Shown here: positions 8,141-16,698 of the stretch, one piece after another
How the letters are laid out: each line of letters opens with the position of its first letter
Numbering within the stretch: position 1 is the stretch's first letter
Assembly: GCA_000434915.1 (NCBI GenBank)
Contig: FR882051.1
Span: 1 to 43,676, forward strand
Source of the DNA: Ruminococcus sp. CAG:563
Lineage (GTDB): Bacteria > Bacillota > Clostridia > Oscillospirales > Acutalibacteraceae
Reading direction: 5' to 3'
Length of the DNA stretch: 43,676 nt
The notes under the pieces: model-generated
The model's database searches: none
Told to the model about the DNA's origin: nothing
Seen by the model: only the letters and a program-made list of their open reading frames with translations
Made by a program: the position numbers and the translations under genes

Positions 8141-9295
8141 ATGAAAATTTTATATGTAACAGCAGTTCCTCTTGAATACAGTTCCTCGGCAAATTTCCGA
8201 AATATTGCTTTGATTCGTGGCCTTATGGAAAACGGACACAGTGTTTCAACCTTGTCTACAAGACCGCAGGAGAATTCTTCATGCTATGACAAAACGATTC
8301 TTGACTTACAGTTTGAAGAACGATTTTATGTTGAGCTGGGACAGCTCCATGCAGGTATCGGCGCGGCGAAAAAAGGAACGCTGAAGTCAAAAATTAAATC
8401 CAAGCTCTACAGATTGAATATGCTGTTGAGTTTGTACGATTCACGAAAAAGTGAAGCACCGAGAGTTTCAAAAATTGATTTTTCCGGCAAAAAATATGAT
8501 ATAATAATTTCGTCGTCCGACCCCAAGTCGTCGCATTTATTTGCCGAGAATTTGCTTAAAGCTCATCCCGGAATCGCAAAAAAATGGATTCAGTATTGGG
8601 GTGATCCCTTCAGCGGAGATATAAACCGCCGCTCCTATGTGCCTGAATTTGTGATATCCAAGGAAGAGAAACGCTTGCTTTCTCTTTGCAATAAGGCTGT
8701 TTATGTTTCGCCGCTGACAAGCGAGTATATCAAGAAAAAATATCCCGAATATGAGAACAAGATACAGTTTGTTCCGATAGGTTATTCGGAGAAAAAGGTA
8801 TATCCCAAGCACGAGAGCGGTAAGCTTGATCTGTGTTATTGCGGCGATTATTACGCTAAGGACAGAGACCTGATGCCGCTTATTGATGCTGTACGCCGGA
8901 TTGGTGATACATGTACCCTCACTTTAGCGGGCGACAGTGACCTTGACGTTAAAAAAAGCGAGAACATAACGGTTTATCCCCGTGTCGGGAAAAAGAAGGT
9001 TGACGAAATCGAGCAGAACAGCGACGTAATTGTCTGCGTGTGCAATAAAAACGGCACTCAGATTCCCGGCAAGATTTATCATGCTTCGGCAACGAACAGA
9101 TGCGTTCTTATTTTGCTGGACGGTGAAAAAAAGCGAGAAATAAAAAAGTATTTCGAAAGCTACAACCGTTTTATTTTTGCTGAAAACAAAACTGAAGATA
9201 TAACTAAAGCCTTAAAAGAGATAAGTGCAAACAGACCGGAGGCAGCTCCTTGCGAAGCATTTGAAGGCACTTATGTTGCAAAACAGTTCCTCTGA
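8141..9295 (+). CDS. Probable glycosyltransferase (GT-B fold)
   Basis: A 384-residue protein with a good AAAGGAG site upstream of the ATG. The start (MKILYVTAVPLEYSSSANFRN) is typical of GT-B enzymes. The middle has KKWIQYWGDPFSGD and the C-terminal half has LCYCGDYYAKDRDLMPL and a PGKIYHASATNRCVLIL segment. The last is equivalent to the donor-binding helix of GT4 enzymes, although the second glutamate of the EX7E motif is not obvious. Sequence drift from the family core makes this less certain than the two neighbouring transferases. The position between other glycosyltransferases and the polymerase supports the role. Confidence 0.75.
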   Translation: MKILYVTAVPLEYSSSANFRNIALIRGLMENGHSVSTLSTRPQENSSCYDKTILDLQFEERFYVELGQLHAGIGAAKKGTLKSKIKSKLYRLNMLLSLYDSRKSEAPRVSKIDFSGKKYDIIISSSDPKSSHLFAENLLKAHPGIAKKWIQYWGDPFSGDINRRSYVPEFVISKEEKRLLSLCNKAVYVSPLTSEYIKKKYPEYENKIQFVPIGYSEKKVYPKHESGKLDLCYCGDYYAKDRDLMPLIDAVRRIGDTCTLTLAGDSDLDVKKSENITVYPRVGKKKVDEIEQNSDVIVCVCNKNGTQIPGKIYHASATNRCVLILLDGEKKREIKKYFESYNRFIFAENKTEDITKALKEISANRPEAAPCEAFEGTYVAKQFL

Positions 9296-9360
9296 TAACC
9301 GTTCTCGGTACAGCTTGAGGTTGTGTTGTGAAAAAAATAAAATGATATTGAGATGAGAAG

Positions 9361-10500
9361 ATGAACGATAAAAGAAAAACCATTGTCAATTCAATACTTT
9401 TAGGTTTGTTCTTGTGTAGTTCTATGATTACAAAGCTTATTACTTCTGTTGTATCTTTTAATAACAATATAGTAATATTCATCGGCGCTTTGCTTGTAGG
9501 TTCAATGATAATTAACCTTCGTCGTGTTTATTCGCTGAAGCTTTTGATTATTAACATGGTTGTGGCGGTAGCTTTTGTGTTTTCTTTTTTTGCTAACATG
9601 AGCAACTATTCGTTCACGATGAATTACATGCTGAACTTTTTATTGTACGGAACTGCCGGTATGTTGCTGTGTTCTATAAAGACGGATGGAACGACAGTTA
9701 TGAAAACAATTACATCTGTGTTTGTTGTGTTCAGTGCATTGACTGTGTTGGTATACATTCCTCAGGCAAAGGACGTTATGTATATAGAGCAGTCCATGGA
9801 TATCAGTTATACCATGGTAATCGGACTGTCGGCATCAGCCTTTGTATGGAAAGTTTGTAGCAAGATATTTCGTGTGATAATATGTGCTTGTTCAGCGGTA
9901 TCACTTTACTATCTGCTGTTTTTGAGCGACTGTCGTGGAGCAGTCTTATCGCTTGTGTTCTTAGGAATGATAGTGGTCTTGAGGAGGAGCAAGCATAAGA
10001 TATTTATCACGGTATTATTCATTGCTGTTATGGCCTTTGTACTTTGGGGTTGGGATGCAATTATAGAAGCCTTGTCCGAAAGCCACAGTGAAATGAGATG
10101 GATTTCAAGATTCAGAAGAGGCACAGATATATTCAGCGGACGAAGTGATTTGCTTGAAAAGGCAAAGGAAATTATATCGGGAAATATTTTAGGCAAAGGA
10201 ATCGGATATTTTGAAACGGTTTCCGACGGACAATACACACATAACATATTTACTCAGTTGATGTGTGAATTTGGTGTGTTTATCGGAACGGCAATTTCAA
10301 TTTATATTACAGTTTTGGCTGTGAAAACATTGATCAATAAACGCAGCAGTGACTTTGATGTATTTTGTGTTTGTCAATTTGTACCTCGTTTGCTGCTGTC
10401 GAGTGTGTATTGGTCTAATCCGTTTATTTGGGTGTTTTTATACTATAAAAGCGGAAGACAAAAGAATGATGACATCAATAAAATAGAAAGGATTCGATAA
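9361..10500 (+). CDS. Wzy-like polysaccharide polymerase / O-antigen ligase-like membrane protein
   Basis: A 379-residue, highly hydrophobic protein with about ten predicted membrane helices. The loop and helix region with SDCRGAVLSLVFLGMIV, then GRSDLLEKAKEI, GKGIGYFE and THNIFTQLMCEFGVF matches the pattern of the Wzy_C/O-antigen ligase family, in which Arg and His residues of the large outer loop are functional. It would polymerise flipped repeat units outside the membrane. The 65-base gap before it (9296-9360) is the largest inside the operon. Codon use here is more AT-rich than in neighbours, which is usual for Wzy genes. Confidence 0.85.
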   Translation: MNDKRKTIVNSILLGLFLCSSMITKLITSVVSFNNNIVIFIGALLVGSMIINLRRVYSLKLLIINMVVAVAFVFSFFANMSNYSFTMNYMLNFLLYGTAGMLLCSIKTDGTTVMKTITSVFVVFSALTVLVYIPQAKDVMYIEQSMDISYTMVIGLSASAFVWKVCSKIFRVIICACSAVSLYYLLFLSDCRGAVLSLVFLGMIVVLRRSKHKIFITVLFIAVMAFVLWGWDAIIEALSESHSEMRWISRFRRGTDIFSGRSDLLEKAKEIISGNILGKGIGYFETVSDGQYTHNIFTQLMCEFGVFIGTAISIYITVLAVKTLINKRSSDFDVFCVCQFVPRLLLSSVYWSNPFIWVFLYYKSGRQKNDDINKIERIR

Positions 10501-10501
10501 A

Positions 10502-11776
10502 ATGCAGGATTTAATGAAGCGGTTATACAAGAATTCATTTTTTCGATCCATTGCCACTCTAATGTCGGGAACGATTATAGCACAGGTAATTTCCTTTGCT
10601 ATTTCTCCGCTGATGACAAGACTTTACAGCGAGGAACAGATCGGTGAATATACATTGCTGTTGACTGTTGTTACCATGTTTGGGTCTGTTATTTGCGGAA
10701 GATATGACATGGCCATTGTCGGTGAAAGTGATGAAAAGGGAATGTATGCCCTCGTTAAGCTCTCGTTCTATATAACACTTGTGTTGAGCACATTAGTCAG
10801 TGTGGGTTATACGATTTATTTCTGCACCTCCGGCAGCACAGAAATGGCTTTTCCTGAGGTGTTTGCATGGATTTTGGCTTTTATTCTTGCAACAGGTTTT
10901 TTGAATATATTACATTCATATAATAATCGCTACAGAGATTATAAATTGATGGCAGCGGCAAGCATAACGAAAGAGGCCGGAAAGGCTGTGACTCTTGTCG
11001 GTTTCGGCGTATTGCATTTTGGAACTATCGGACTTTTAATTTCATATATTGTCAGCAGCATATTGGAACTTCTGCAACAGATAAGACGTTTAAAGTCAAA
11101 CCTGTCCTCGATAAAGGCAGTAACATTTGAGGACATGAAAAAAGCCGCTAAAAAGCATATCAGACAGCCTTTGTATTCTGTTCCGGCAAGCTTTGTAAAC
11201 GGTTTTTCCTACTCAATAATAAATATTTTTATCAACGCTTTGTTCGGTTCGGTAACGTTGGCATACTATTCAATGTCGTATCGTATGCTGGGTGTTCCGC
11301 TGAGCCTGGTTTGCAACAGCACTTCCAAGGCATATTTTGAAAAGGCCGCAAGAGAGCATGACGAAACAGGCAATTTCCATAAGACATTTTTGCAAACCAG
11401 TCTGTTTTTGCTTGCACTTGCAATTCCCATGACGGCGGCCTTGATGATATTGGCTCCCTGGGCGTTTGAGCTTTTCTTCGGAAAAGGCTGGGGTGTCTCG
11501 GGCGAATATGTAAGGTATCTTGCACCGATGTTTGGACTAAGACTGATTGTATCTTCATTAACGCCGACCATGATAATATGCAATAAGCAAAGAACAGAGC
11601 TGATAATTCAAATTCTTTTCGTTGTTGCGTCATGTGCCGCATATGTTGTCGGAAAATTTATGAATTCAATCAAACTTTTCCTGCTCGGAATTACGGTTTT
11701 GTATACAATAGTATATGTTTTATACTATCTTTATATGTTAAAATTAAGTTACAAGAGGAGTGTTCAAAATGATTAA
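10502..11776 (+). CDS. Wzx-like polysaccharide flippase
   Basis: A 424-residue MOP-superfamily type transporter with about 12 hydrophobic segments. The N-terminus (SGTIIAQVISFAISPLMTRLYSEEQIGEYTLL-type, residues about 19-50) is the standard Wzx opening. A helix pair near the middle (GFSYSIINIFINALFG; LAYYSMSYRMLGVPLSLV) is also family-like. It would flip undecaprenyl-linked repeat units to the outer face for the Wzy-like protein encoded one base upstream. Its stop overlaps the next start by 8 bases (ATGATTAA). Confidence 0.92.
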   Translation: MQDLMKRLYKNSFFRSIATLMSGTIIAQVISFAISPLMTRLYSEEQIGEYTLLLTVVTMFGSVICGRYDMAIVGESDEKGMYALVKLSFYITLVLSTLVSVGYTIYFCTSGSTEMAFPEVFAWILAFILATGFLNILHSYNNRYRDYKLMAAASITKEAGKAVTLVGFGVLHFGTIGLLISYIVSSILELLQQIRRLKSNLSSIKAVTFEDMKKAAKKHIRQPLYSVPASFVNGFSYSIINIFINALFGSVTLAYYSMSYRMLGVPLSLVCNSTSKAYFEKAAREHDETGNFHKTFLQTSLFLLALAIPMTAALMILAPWAFELFFGKGWGVSGEYVRYLAPMFGLRLIVSSLTPTMIICNKQRTELIIQILFVVASCAAYVVGKFMNSIKLFLLGITVLYTIVYVLYYLYMLKLSYKRSVQND

Positions 11777-12989
11777 TGTAATCGGACTTGGCTATATCGG
11801 ACTTCCCACTGCGCTTATGATGGCTTCGCACGGTGTGGAGGTAGTAGGTACAGACTATAACAAGGAGCTTGTTTCAACCCTGAATGCCGGCAAAACAACC
11901 TTTAAGGAAAAGGGCTTGGGCGAGCTTTTTGCCGACGCTCTCAATTCCGGAATCAAATTCACAACGGAATATCAGGTGACGGATACATATATTGTTTCCG
12001 TGCCGACTCCGTATGATAAATTCTCCAAAAAGGTTGACGCATGCTATGTCGTTGCCGCTGTAAAGAGCGTTATGGACGTATGCCCCAAGGGTGCAACGGT
12101 TGTTATCGAGTCCACGGTTTCTCCGGGAACGATTGATAAGTATGTTCGACCCGTTATTGAGAAGAACGGTTTTACAATAGGCAAGGACATTAACCTGGTT
12201 CACGCACCCGAGAGAATCATTCCGGGCAACATGGTCTATGAGCTTCTCCATAACAACAGAACGATAGGTGCCGATGATAAGGAAATCGGCGAGAAGGTTA
12301 AAAATCTTTATGCAAGCTTCTGTCAGGGCGAGATTGTTGTTACAGATATCCGCACAGCCGAGATGACAAAGGTTGTTGAGAATACGTTCCGTGCCGTAAA
12401 TATTGCATTCGCAAACGAGCTTGCAAAGATTTGCCGCCACGACAATATGGATGTTTATGAAATCATCAAGATTTGCAACATGCATCCTCGTGTTAACATT
12501 CTTCAGCCGGGCCCGGGTGTAGGCGGACACTGCATTTCCGTTGACCCATGGTTCCTTGTAGGCGATTATCCGTCATTGACGAACGTTATCAACGAGTCGA
12601 TGAAAACAAACGACAGCATGCCGGAGTTTGTGCTCAATCGAATCTATGAGATTATGAAAGAAAAGGGCATGACCGATATTTCAAGAGTCGGACTTTACGG
12701 CTTGACGTATAAAGAGAACGTTGACGATATGCGTGAATCACCGACATTGCAGCTTCTTGAGAATCAGGAGAGACATCTTGCAGCTCCGCTCAAGGTTTAT
12801 GATCCGTTCATTACCAATGATGTGGTTGCAAATCAGTATCATGACTTTGATAAATTCCTTGAGGATACCGATCTTGTTGTCATTATGGTTAATCACAACG
12901 AAATCAAAGAGAACATGGATAAGCTGAACGGAAAAGTTGTTTTGGATACCCGCAAGTGTTGTGAGCTTCCCGGTACATACAGACTGTAA
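11769..12989 (+). CDS. wecC: UDP-N-acetyl-D-mannosamine dehydrogenase
   Basis: A 406-residue nucleotide-sugar dehydrogenase converting UDP-ManNAc to UDP-ManNAcA with two NAD+. I chose the ATG at 11769 because AAGAGGAG lies nine bases upstream and the protein then begins MINVIGLGYIGLP, the NAD-binding loop. The catalytic cysteine is Cys255 in PGVGGHCISVDPWFLV, a form typical of WecC rather than UDP-glucose dehydrogenase. The third family motif is GLTYKENVDDMRESP. Pairing with the 2-epimerase downstream supports the UDP-ManNAc assignment, so the polymer probably contains a ManNAcA-derived residue. A related HexNAc dehydrogenase (WbpA/O type) remains possible. Confidence 0.88.
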   Translation: MINVIGLGYIGLPTALMMASHGVEVVGTDYNKELVSTLNAGKTTFKEKGLGELFADALNSGIKFTTEYQVTDTYIVSVPTPYDKFSKKVDACYVVAAVKSVMDVCPKGATVVIESTVSPGTIDKYVRPVIEKNGFTIGKDINLVHAPERIIPGNMVYELLHNNRTIGADDKEIGEKVKNLYASFCQGEIVVTDIRTAEMTKVVENTFRAVNIAFANELAKICRHDNMDVYEIIKICNMHPRVNILQPGPGVGGHCISVDPWFLVGDYPSLTNVINESMKTNDSMPEFVLNRIYEIMKEKGMTDISRVGLYGLTYKENVDDMRESPTLQLLENQERHLAAPLKVYDPFITNDVVANQYHDFDKFLEDTDLVVIMVNHNEIKENMDKLNGKVVLDTRKCCELPGTYRL

Positions 12990-13045
12990 AAGCAATACGC
13001 ACACTTCAATACTGTATTGAATTAAGCCGAAAGGATTTGGTTTAA

Positions 13046-14152
13046 ATGAAAAAAATAATGCTCGTTTTCGGAACACGTCCGGAGGCTATCAAGATGTGTC
13101 CGCTCGTCAACGAACTGAAATCAAGAAAAAATCTTGAAACGATTGTTTGTGTGACAGGTCAGCATCGTCAGATGCTCGATCAGGTGCTTGAAGCGTTCAG
13201 TGTAACGCCGGACTATGACCTATCCATTATGAAGGACAAGCAGACCCTCTTTGACATCACAACAAACATTCTTAACAGAATCAAGTCTGTTTTGGATGAG
13301 GTTAAGCCCGACGTTGTTCTTGTTCACGGCGACACGTCAACGACCTTTGTAACGGCATTGGCTTGCTTCTATCTTCAGATTCCCGTCGGTCACGTTGAGG
13401 CGGGACTGAGAACATACAATATTTATTCGCCGTATCCAGAGGAGTTTAACCGTCAGGCGGTCAGCATTATTTCTCAGTATAATTTTGCTCCGACGGAGCT
13501 TTCAAGGCAGAACCTGCTGAAGGAAGGCAAGAAAGCAGAAACAATTTATATCACCGGAAATACGGCGATTGATGCACTTAAAACGACGGTTCGTGAGGAT
13601 TATGCCCACCCCGAGCTTGAATGGGCGAAGGGCAGCCGACTGATTGTTATAACGGCACATCGCAGAGAAAATCTCGGTGAGCCGATGCATCATATGTTCC
13701 GTGCAATTCGCAGAATAATGGATGAACACCCGGACGTTAAGGCGATTTACCCGATTCACATGAATCCTGTTGTTCGCAAGGCGGCGGACGAGGAGCTTGG
13801 CGGCTGCGACAGAATTCATATAATTGAACCGCTTGAGGTTCTCGATTTTCACAATTTCCTTGCTCAAAGCTATTTGATTTTGACCGACAGCGGCGGAATT
13901 CAGGAGGAAGCTCCCTCGCTCGGCAAGCCCGTGCTTGTTATGAGAGACACTACGGAGCGTCCCGAGGGCATTAAGGCCGGAACGCTGCGACTGGTCGGTA
14001 CCGACGAAAAAACGATTTACGACAGCTTCAAGGAGCTTCTTGAAAACAAAGAGGCTTATGACACGATGGCGCATACAAGCAACCCCTACGGTGACGGATT
14101 TGCTTGCAGGCGAATCGCCGATATTCTTGAAAACGGCCACACGGATATATAA
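13046..14152 (+). CDS. wecB: UDP-N-acetylglucosamine 2-epimerase (non-hydrolysing)
   Basis: A 368-residue cytoplasmic enzyme interconverting UDP-GlcNAc and UDP-ManNAc, supplying the dehydrogenase encoded upstream. Family motifs are clear: FGTRPEAIKM at the start, LVHGDTSTTF, GHVEAGLRTYN, TAHRRENLG, YPIHMNP and TDSGGIQEEAPSLGKPVLVMRDTTERPEG (shown in parts). Length is normal. It ends the plus-strand exopolysaccharide operon and is followed directly by a terminator. Another copy elsewhere in the genome could serve wall teichoic acid synthesis; this one belongs to the polysaccharide locus by position. Confidence 0.95.
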   Translation: MKKIMLVFGTRPEAIKMCPLVNELKSRKNLETIVCVTGQHRQMLDQVLEAFSVTPDYDLSIMKDKQTLFDITTNILNRIKSVLDEVKPDVVLVHGDTSTTFVTALACFYLQIPVGHVEAGLRTYNIYSPYPEEFNRQAVSIISQYNFAPTELSRQNLLKEGKKAETIYITGNTAIDALKTTVREDYAHPELEWAKGSRLIVITAHRRENLGEPMHHMFRAIRRIMDEHPDVKAIYPIHMNPVVRKAADEELGGCDRIHIIEPLEVLDFHNFLAQSYLILTDSGGIQEEAPSLGKPVLVMRDTTERPEGIKAGTLRLVGTDEKTIYDSFKELLENKEAYDTMAHTSNPYGDGFACRRIADILENGHTDI

Positions 14153-14159
14153 AAAAATT

Positions 14160-14196
14160 ACCGACTTCGATTCACACAATCGGAGTCGGTTTTTTA
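14160..14196 (+). terminator. Terminator of the plus-strand exopolysaccharide operon
   Basis: A 13-bp stem with one mismatch (ACCGACTTCGATT / AATCGGAGTCGGT), a 5-nt loop and a six-T tract, 8 bases after the wecB stop. Confidence 0.92.
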
Positions 14197-14199
14197 TGA

Positions 14200-14240
14200 A
14201 GAAAACGGTCATCTCAATTTAAGAAACTGAGATGACCGTT
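14200..14240 (-). terminator. Terminator of the convergent minus-strand operon
   Basis: A perfect 13-bp inverted repeat (AACGGTCATCTCA at 14204-14216 and its complement at 14228-14240) with an 11-base loop. Read on the minus strand it ends in TTTTC. It lies 10 bases past the aminotransferase stop and abuts the opposite terminator, insulating the two operons. Confidence 0.85.
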
Positions 14241-14250
14241 AATTATGCGA

Positions 14251-15468
14251 TTATATATATTCCTTAATCACATCAGTGTAATTATCAATGATATAGTCAA
14301 CCTCTTCGTCCGTCAGGCGGCTGAAGAGCGGCAGAGTTATCTCGTTTGCGTAGTGAGCGTAAGCGTTAGGATAGTCCTTGATATCAAAGCCGAGCTTCTT
14401 ATAGCCTGTCATCATCGGCAGCGGCTTGTAATGAACATTGGTTGTGATTCCACGCTCTGCCATCTTAATGATTATCTCACGGCGTTCTTCATCGCTGATG
14501 GGTTCGCCGTTCTTCTTGAACACTCTTGTCAGATAAAGATGACCCGAAGAGGTATACTCGTCGGTAAAGTGGGGGAGGGTATGAACTCCCAACGGCTTAA
14601 ATGCGTTGTCAAATTTTTCGATAATCTCACGACGGTGCTTCAAAAGAGACGGATAACGCTTCATCTGAGCGAGACCGATTGCGGCATGAATATCCGTCAT
14701 GTTGCATTTATACCATGGGCCGAGAATATCATATTCCCATGAGCCGAGCTGATTTTTGCTTAAAGCGTCCTTCGACTGACCGTGAAGCGAATAAAGCTGA
14801 ACCCGCTTATAAAGCTCTTCATCGTCGAGAGCGTCATTAGGCTTCCAAGTCAGTGCACCGCCTTCCGCAGTCGTGAAATTCTTTACGGCATGGAATGAGA
14901 ATGCAGAAAAATCGGCGACCGAGCCGACGGGCTGTCCGTGCCATAATGAGCCGAAAGCGTGAGCTGTATCGGCACAAACGATGATTCTGCCAAATTTAGA
15001 CTGAATGTCATTTGAAGGCTTAAAAAGGCTCTTCTTTTTTTCAACGATTGAAAAAATGCGGTCATAGTCGCACGGTATGCCGGCGAGATCAACCGGGATA
15101 ATGACCTTAGTCTTATCTGTGATTGCTTTTTCGACTGCGTCGTAGTCCATCTCGAGTGAATCCGGCTGACTGTCAATAAAGACAAGCTTTGCCCCAACGT
15201 GGCAGACAACCTCTGCCGATGCCGTATAGGTGTAAGCAGGTACAATAACCTCATCTCCCTCTCCGATTCCGAGCAGGCGAAGTGCCATTTCGGCACAGGA
15301 GGTCTGAGACGAGAGACAAACCGCTTTGTCGGTGTGACAGAGTGACGCTACTTCTCGTTCGAGTTCCTTTGTTTTTGGTCCCGTTGTGATCCAGCCTGAC
15401 TTAAGAGACGAGACGACCTCATTAATCTCCGCATCGGTCAGATCCGGTGGAGAAAACGGTATTTTCAT
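14251..15468 (-). CDS. DegT/DnrJ/EryC1/StrS family PLP-dependent sugar aminotransferase
   Basis: A 405-residue fold-type I aminotransferase that converts a keto-sugar nucleotide to an amino sugar. It has the family N-terminus (IPFSPPDLTDAEINEV, SGWITTGPKTKELE), the cofactor segment DTAHAFGS, and the PLP-lysine motif FHAVKNFTTAEGG with Lys196. AAGGGGA precedes the ATG. It is last in a minus-strand operon whose upstream genes look like a peptide-modification cassette, but the aminotransferase itself fits exopolysaccharide sugar synthesis. No matching 4,6-dehydratase or 3-oxidoreductase is in the window, so the substrate would have to come from elsewhere. Confidence 0.93.
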   Translation of the reverse strand: MKIPFSPPDLTDAEINEVVSSLKSGWITTGPKTKELEREVASLCHTDKAVCLSSQTSCAEMALRLLGIGEGDEVIVPAYTYTASAEVVCHVGAKLVFIDSQPDSLEMDYDAVEKAITDKTKVIIPVDLAGIPCDYDRIFSIVEKKKSLFKPSNDIQSKFGRIIVCADTAHAFGSLWHGQPVGSVADFSAFSFHAVKNFTTAEGGALTWKPNDALDDEELYKRVQLYSLHGQSKDALSKNQLGSWEYDILGPWYKCNMTDIHAAIGLAQMKRYPSLLKHRREIIEKFDNAFKPLGVHTLPHFTDEYTSSGHLYLTRVFKKNGEPISDEERREIIIKMAERGITTNVHYKPLPMMTGYKKLGFDIKDYPNAYAHYANEITLPLFSRLTDEEVDYIIDNYTDVIKEYI

Positions 15469-15492
15469 GAAAACATCCCCTTAAGAAAATTC

Positions 15493-16698
15493 CTATTTCT
15501 TTTTTAATCCGTAATTGTTTATCAGATTAATTCTTTTGTTACATTTTTTTATTGCATCTTTTTCAAGCTCTGCATTTCTCTTATTTTTGAGGTATTTCGC
15601 TATCCGCTTGTAATATACGCTGGGCAGCTTCCAGGGCTTGTCATAAAGCTCAGGGTGCATGGCGGCCATCAAATCATAAGAGGGGAAAACCGAACGAAAA
15701 AGTCCGAATCGGCTTCCGCCGGTCTTGGAAAAGATAAATGTGCTTGCATAGTTTAGTTCTTTGTCATCGAGTCCAAAGGTTCCGCCGTTGAGCAAATCCT
15801 CGCAAAGGGAATCTGCGTCAAGCTGTTCGGCGTCGGAGCTTTCTGTACCGCCGAGAAGCCGCATAATTTCAACCGTGTCCGCATAGAACGAACTGCCGAT
15901 GAATTCCAAAAACTTTTGCTCGGCCGATGCAAAGTCTATTTCATTTTTATATTTATTACCGAACACGGCGAGATCTGAGACATGACGAATGCCTGCGCCG
16001 GTGGTCATAAAATGCTTGAGATAATGTAAAAGTAAAAATAAATAATGGTTTGTCGGGTCAAGGGTGTAAAGCTCGTTGCCATCAAAATCCACACGATACG
16101 GCACAGCAAGTGCTTCGTCAAACACATGATTCATTGCGATTCGTATCGGGTTCTGAGTGCCGAAAAGGTTGAGATGAATTTCGAGCTTTAAGCTGTTGTT
16201 ACTGTTCTGATAGCCGACAGTCTGAGCCTTTTGAAAGTATCTTTCCGAAAAAACATTCTCATCTTCTGTAGTATAACCGTTTTCGCTTAGAATTCGGCGA
16301 CAAAGCGGAAAGTCATTCTTTGGAATATATATATCTTCGTCACCGGAGCCACGATGATTTTCAAGTTTGCCGTAAGATTTGCGACAGATGAGACCTTTTA
16401 AAATAATTGGCTTCAGGCCTGCCGAAATAAGTTCTTGATATATTGAATAAAACTCCGCTGTGTTCTGTGTCTGTGTGACAACCGAGCTTGTCGATTTGCT
16501 GATAAGCTCAGCCTTTACAGCAACAGGAGCAACCGTGAACTCGGAATATTTTATTGCTCCCTCAAGGAAAATCGGCGCAACCTCCTGCTGAAAAGCCAAA
16601 TTGCTAAGCAATTTGAAATCAGGTTCGTTCAATTCGGAAACATTACCGGTTATAGCGGTGTTCAATATCTTTAAAAAATTATCGTATTGTTTATTCAT
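15493..16698 (-). CDS. Nucleotidyltransferase family protein (NTP_transf_5 type)
   Basis: About 401 residues starting at the ATG at 16698, which overlaps the ABC transporter stop as ATGAATAA; a longer start at 16728 is less likely. The core is PIILKGLICRKSYG, then GSGDEDIYIPKND (the two-acid D-E-D pattern of the polymerase-beta-like fold) and LEIHLNLF. LDPTNHYLFLLLHYLKHF and GIRHVSDLAVF follow. This matches the uncharacterised nucleotidyltransferase family found beside HPr-kinase-like proteins in some lasso-peptide and other peptide clusters, and next to some polysaccharide genes. Its substrate is not known. Here it follows the HPr-kinase-like and ABC exporter genes directly, supporting a tailoring role in the same pathway. 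Confidence 0.8.
   Translation of the reverse strand: MNKQYDNFLKILNTAITGNVSELNEPDFKLLSNLAFQQEVAPIFLEGAIKYSEFTVAPVAVKAELISKSTSSVVTQTQNTAEFYSIYQELISAGLKPIILKGLICRKSYGKLENHRGSGDEDIYIPKNDFPLCRRILSENGYTTEDENVFSERYFQKAQTVGYQNSNNSLKLEIHLNLFGTQNPIRIAMNHVFDEALAVPYRVDFDGNELYTLDPTNHYLFLLLHYLKHFMTTGAGIRHVSDLAVFGNKYKNEIDFASAEQKFLEFIGSSFYADTVEIMRLLGGTESSDAEQLDADSLCEDLLNGGTFGLDDKELNYASTFIFSKTGGSRFGLFRSVFPSYDLMAAMHPELYDKPWKLPSVYYKRIAKYLKNKRNAELEKDAIKKCNKRINLINNYGLKKK

Noticed and set aside
14160..14240. Attachment site or inverted repeat of a mobile element
   Set aside because: The two adjacent hairpins each have the right position and T-tract to be terminators of the converging operons.
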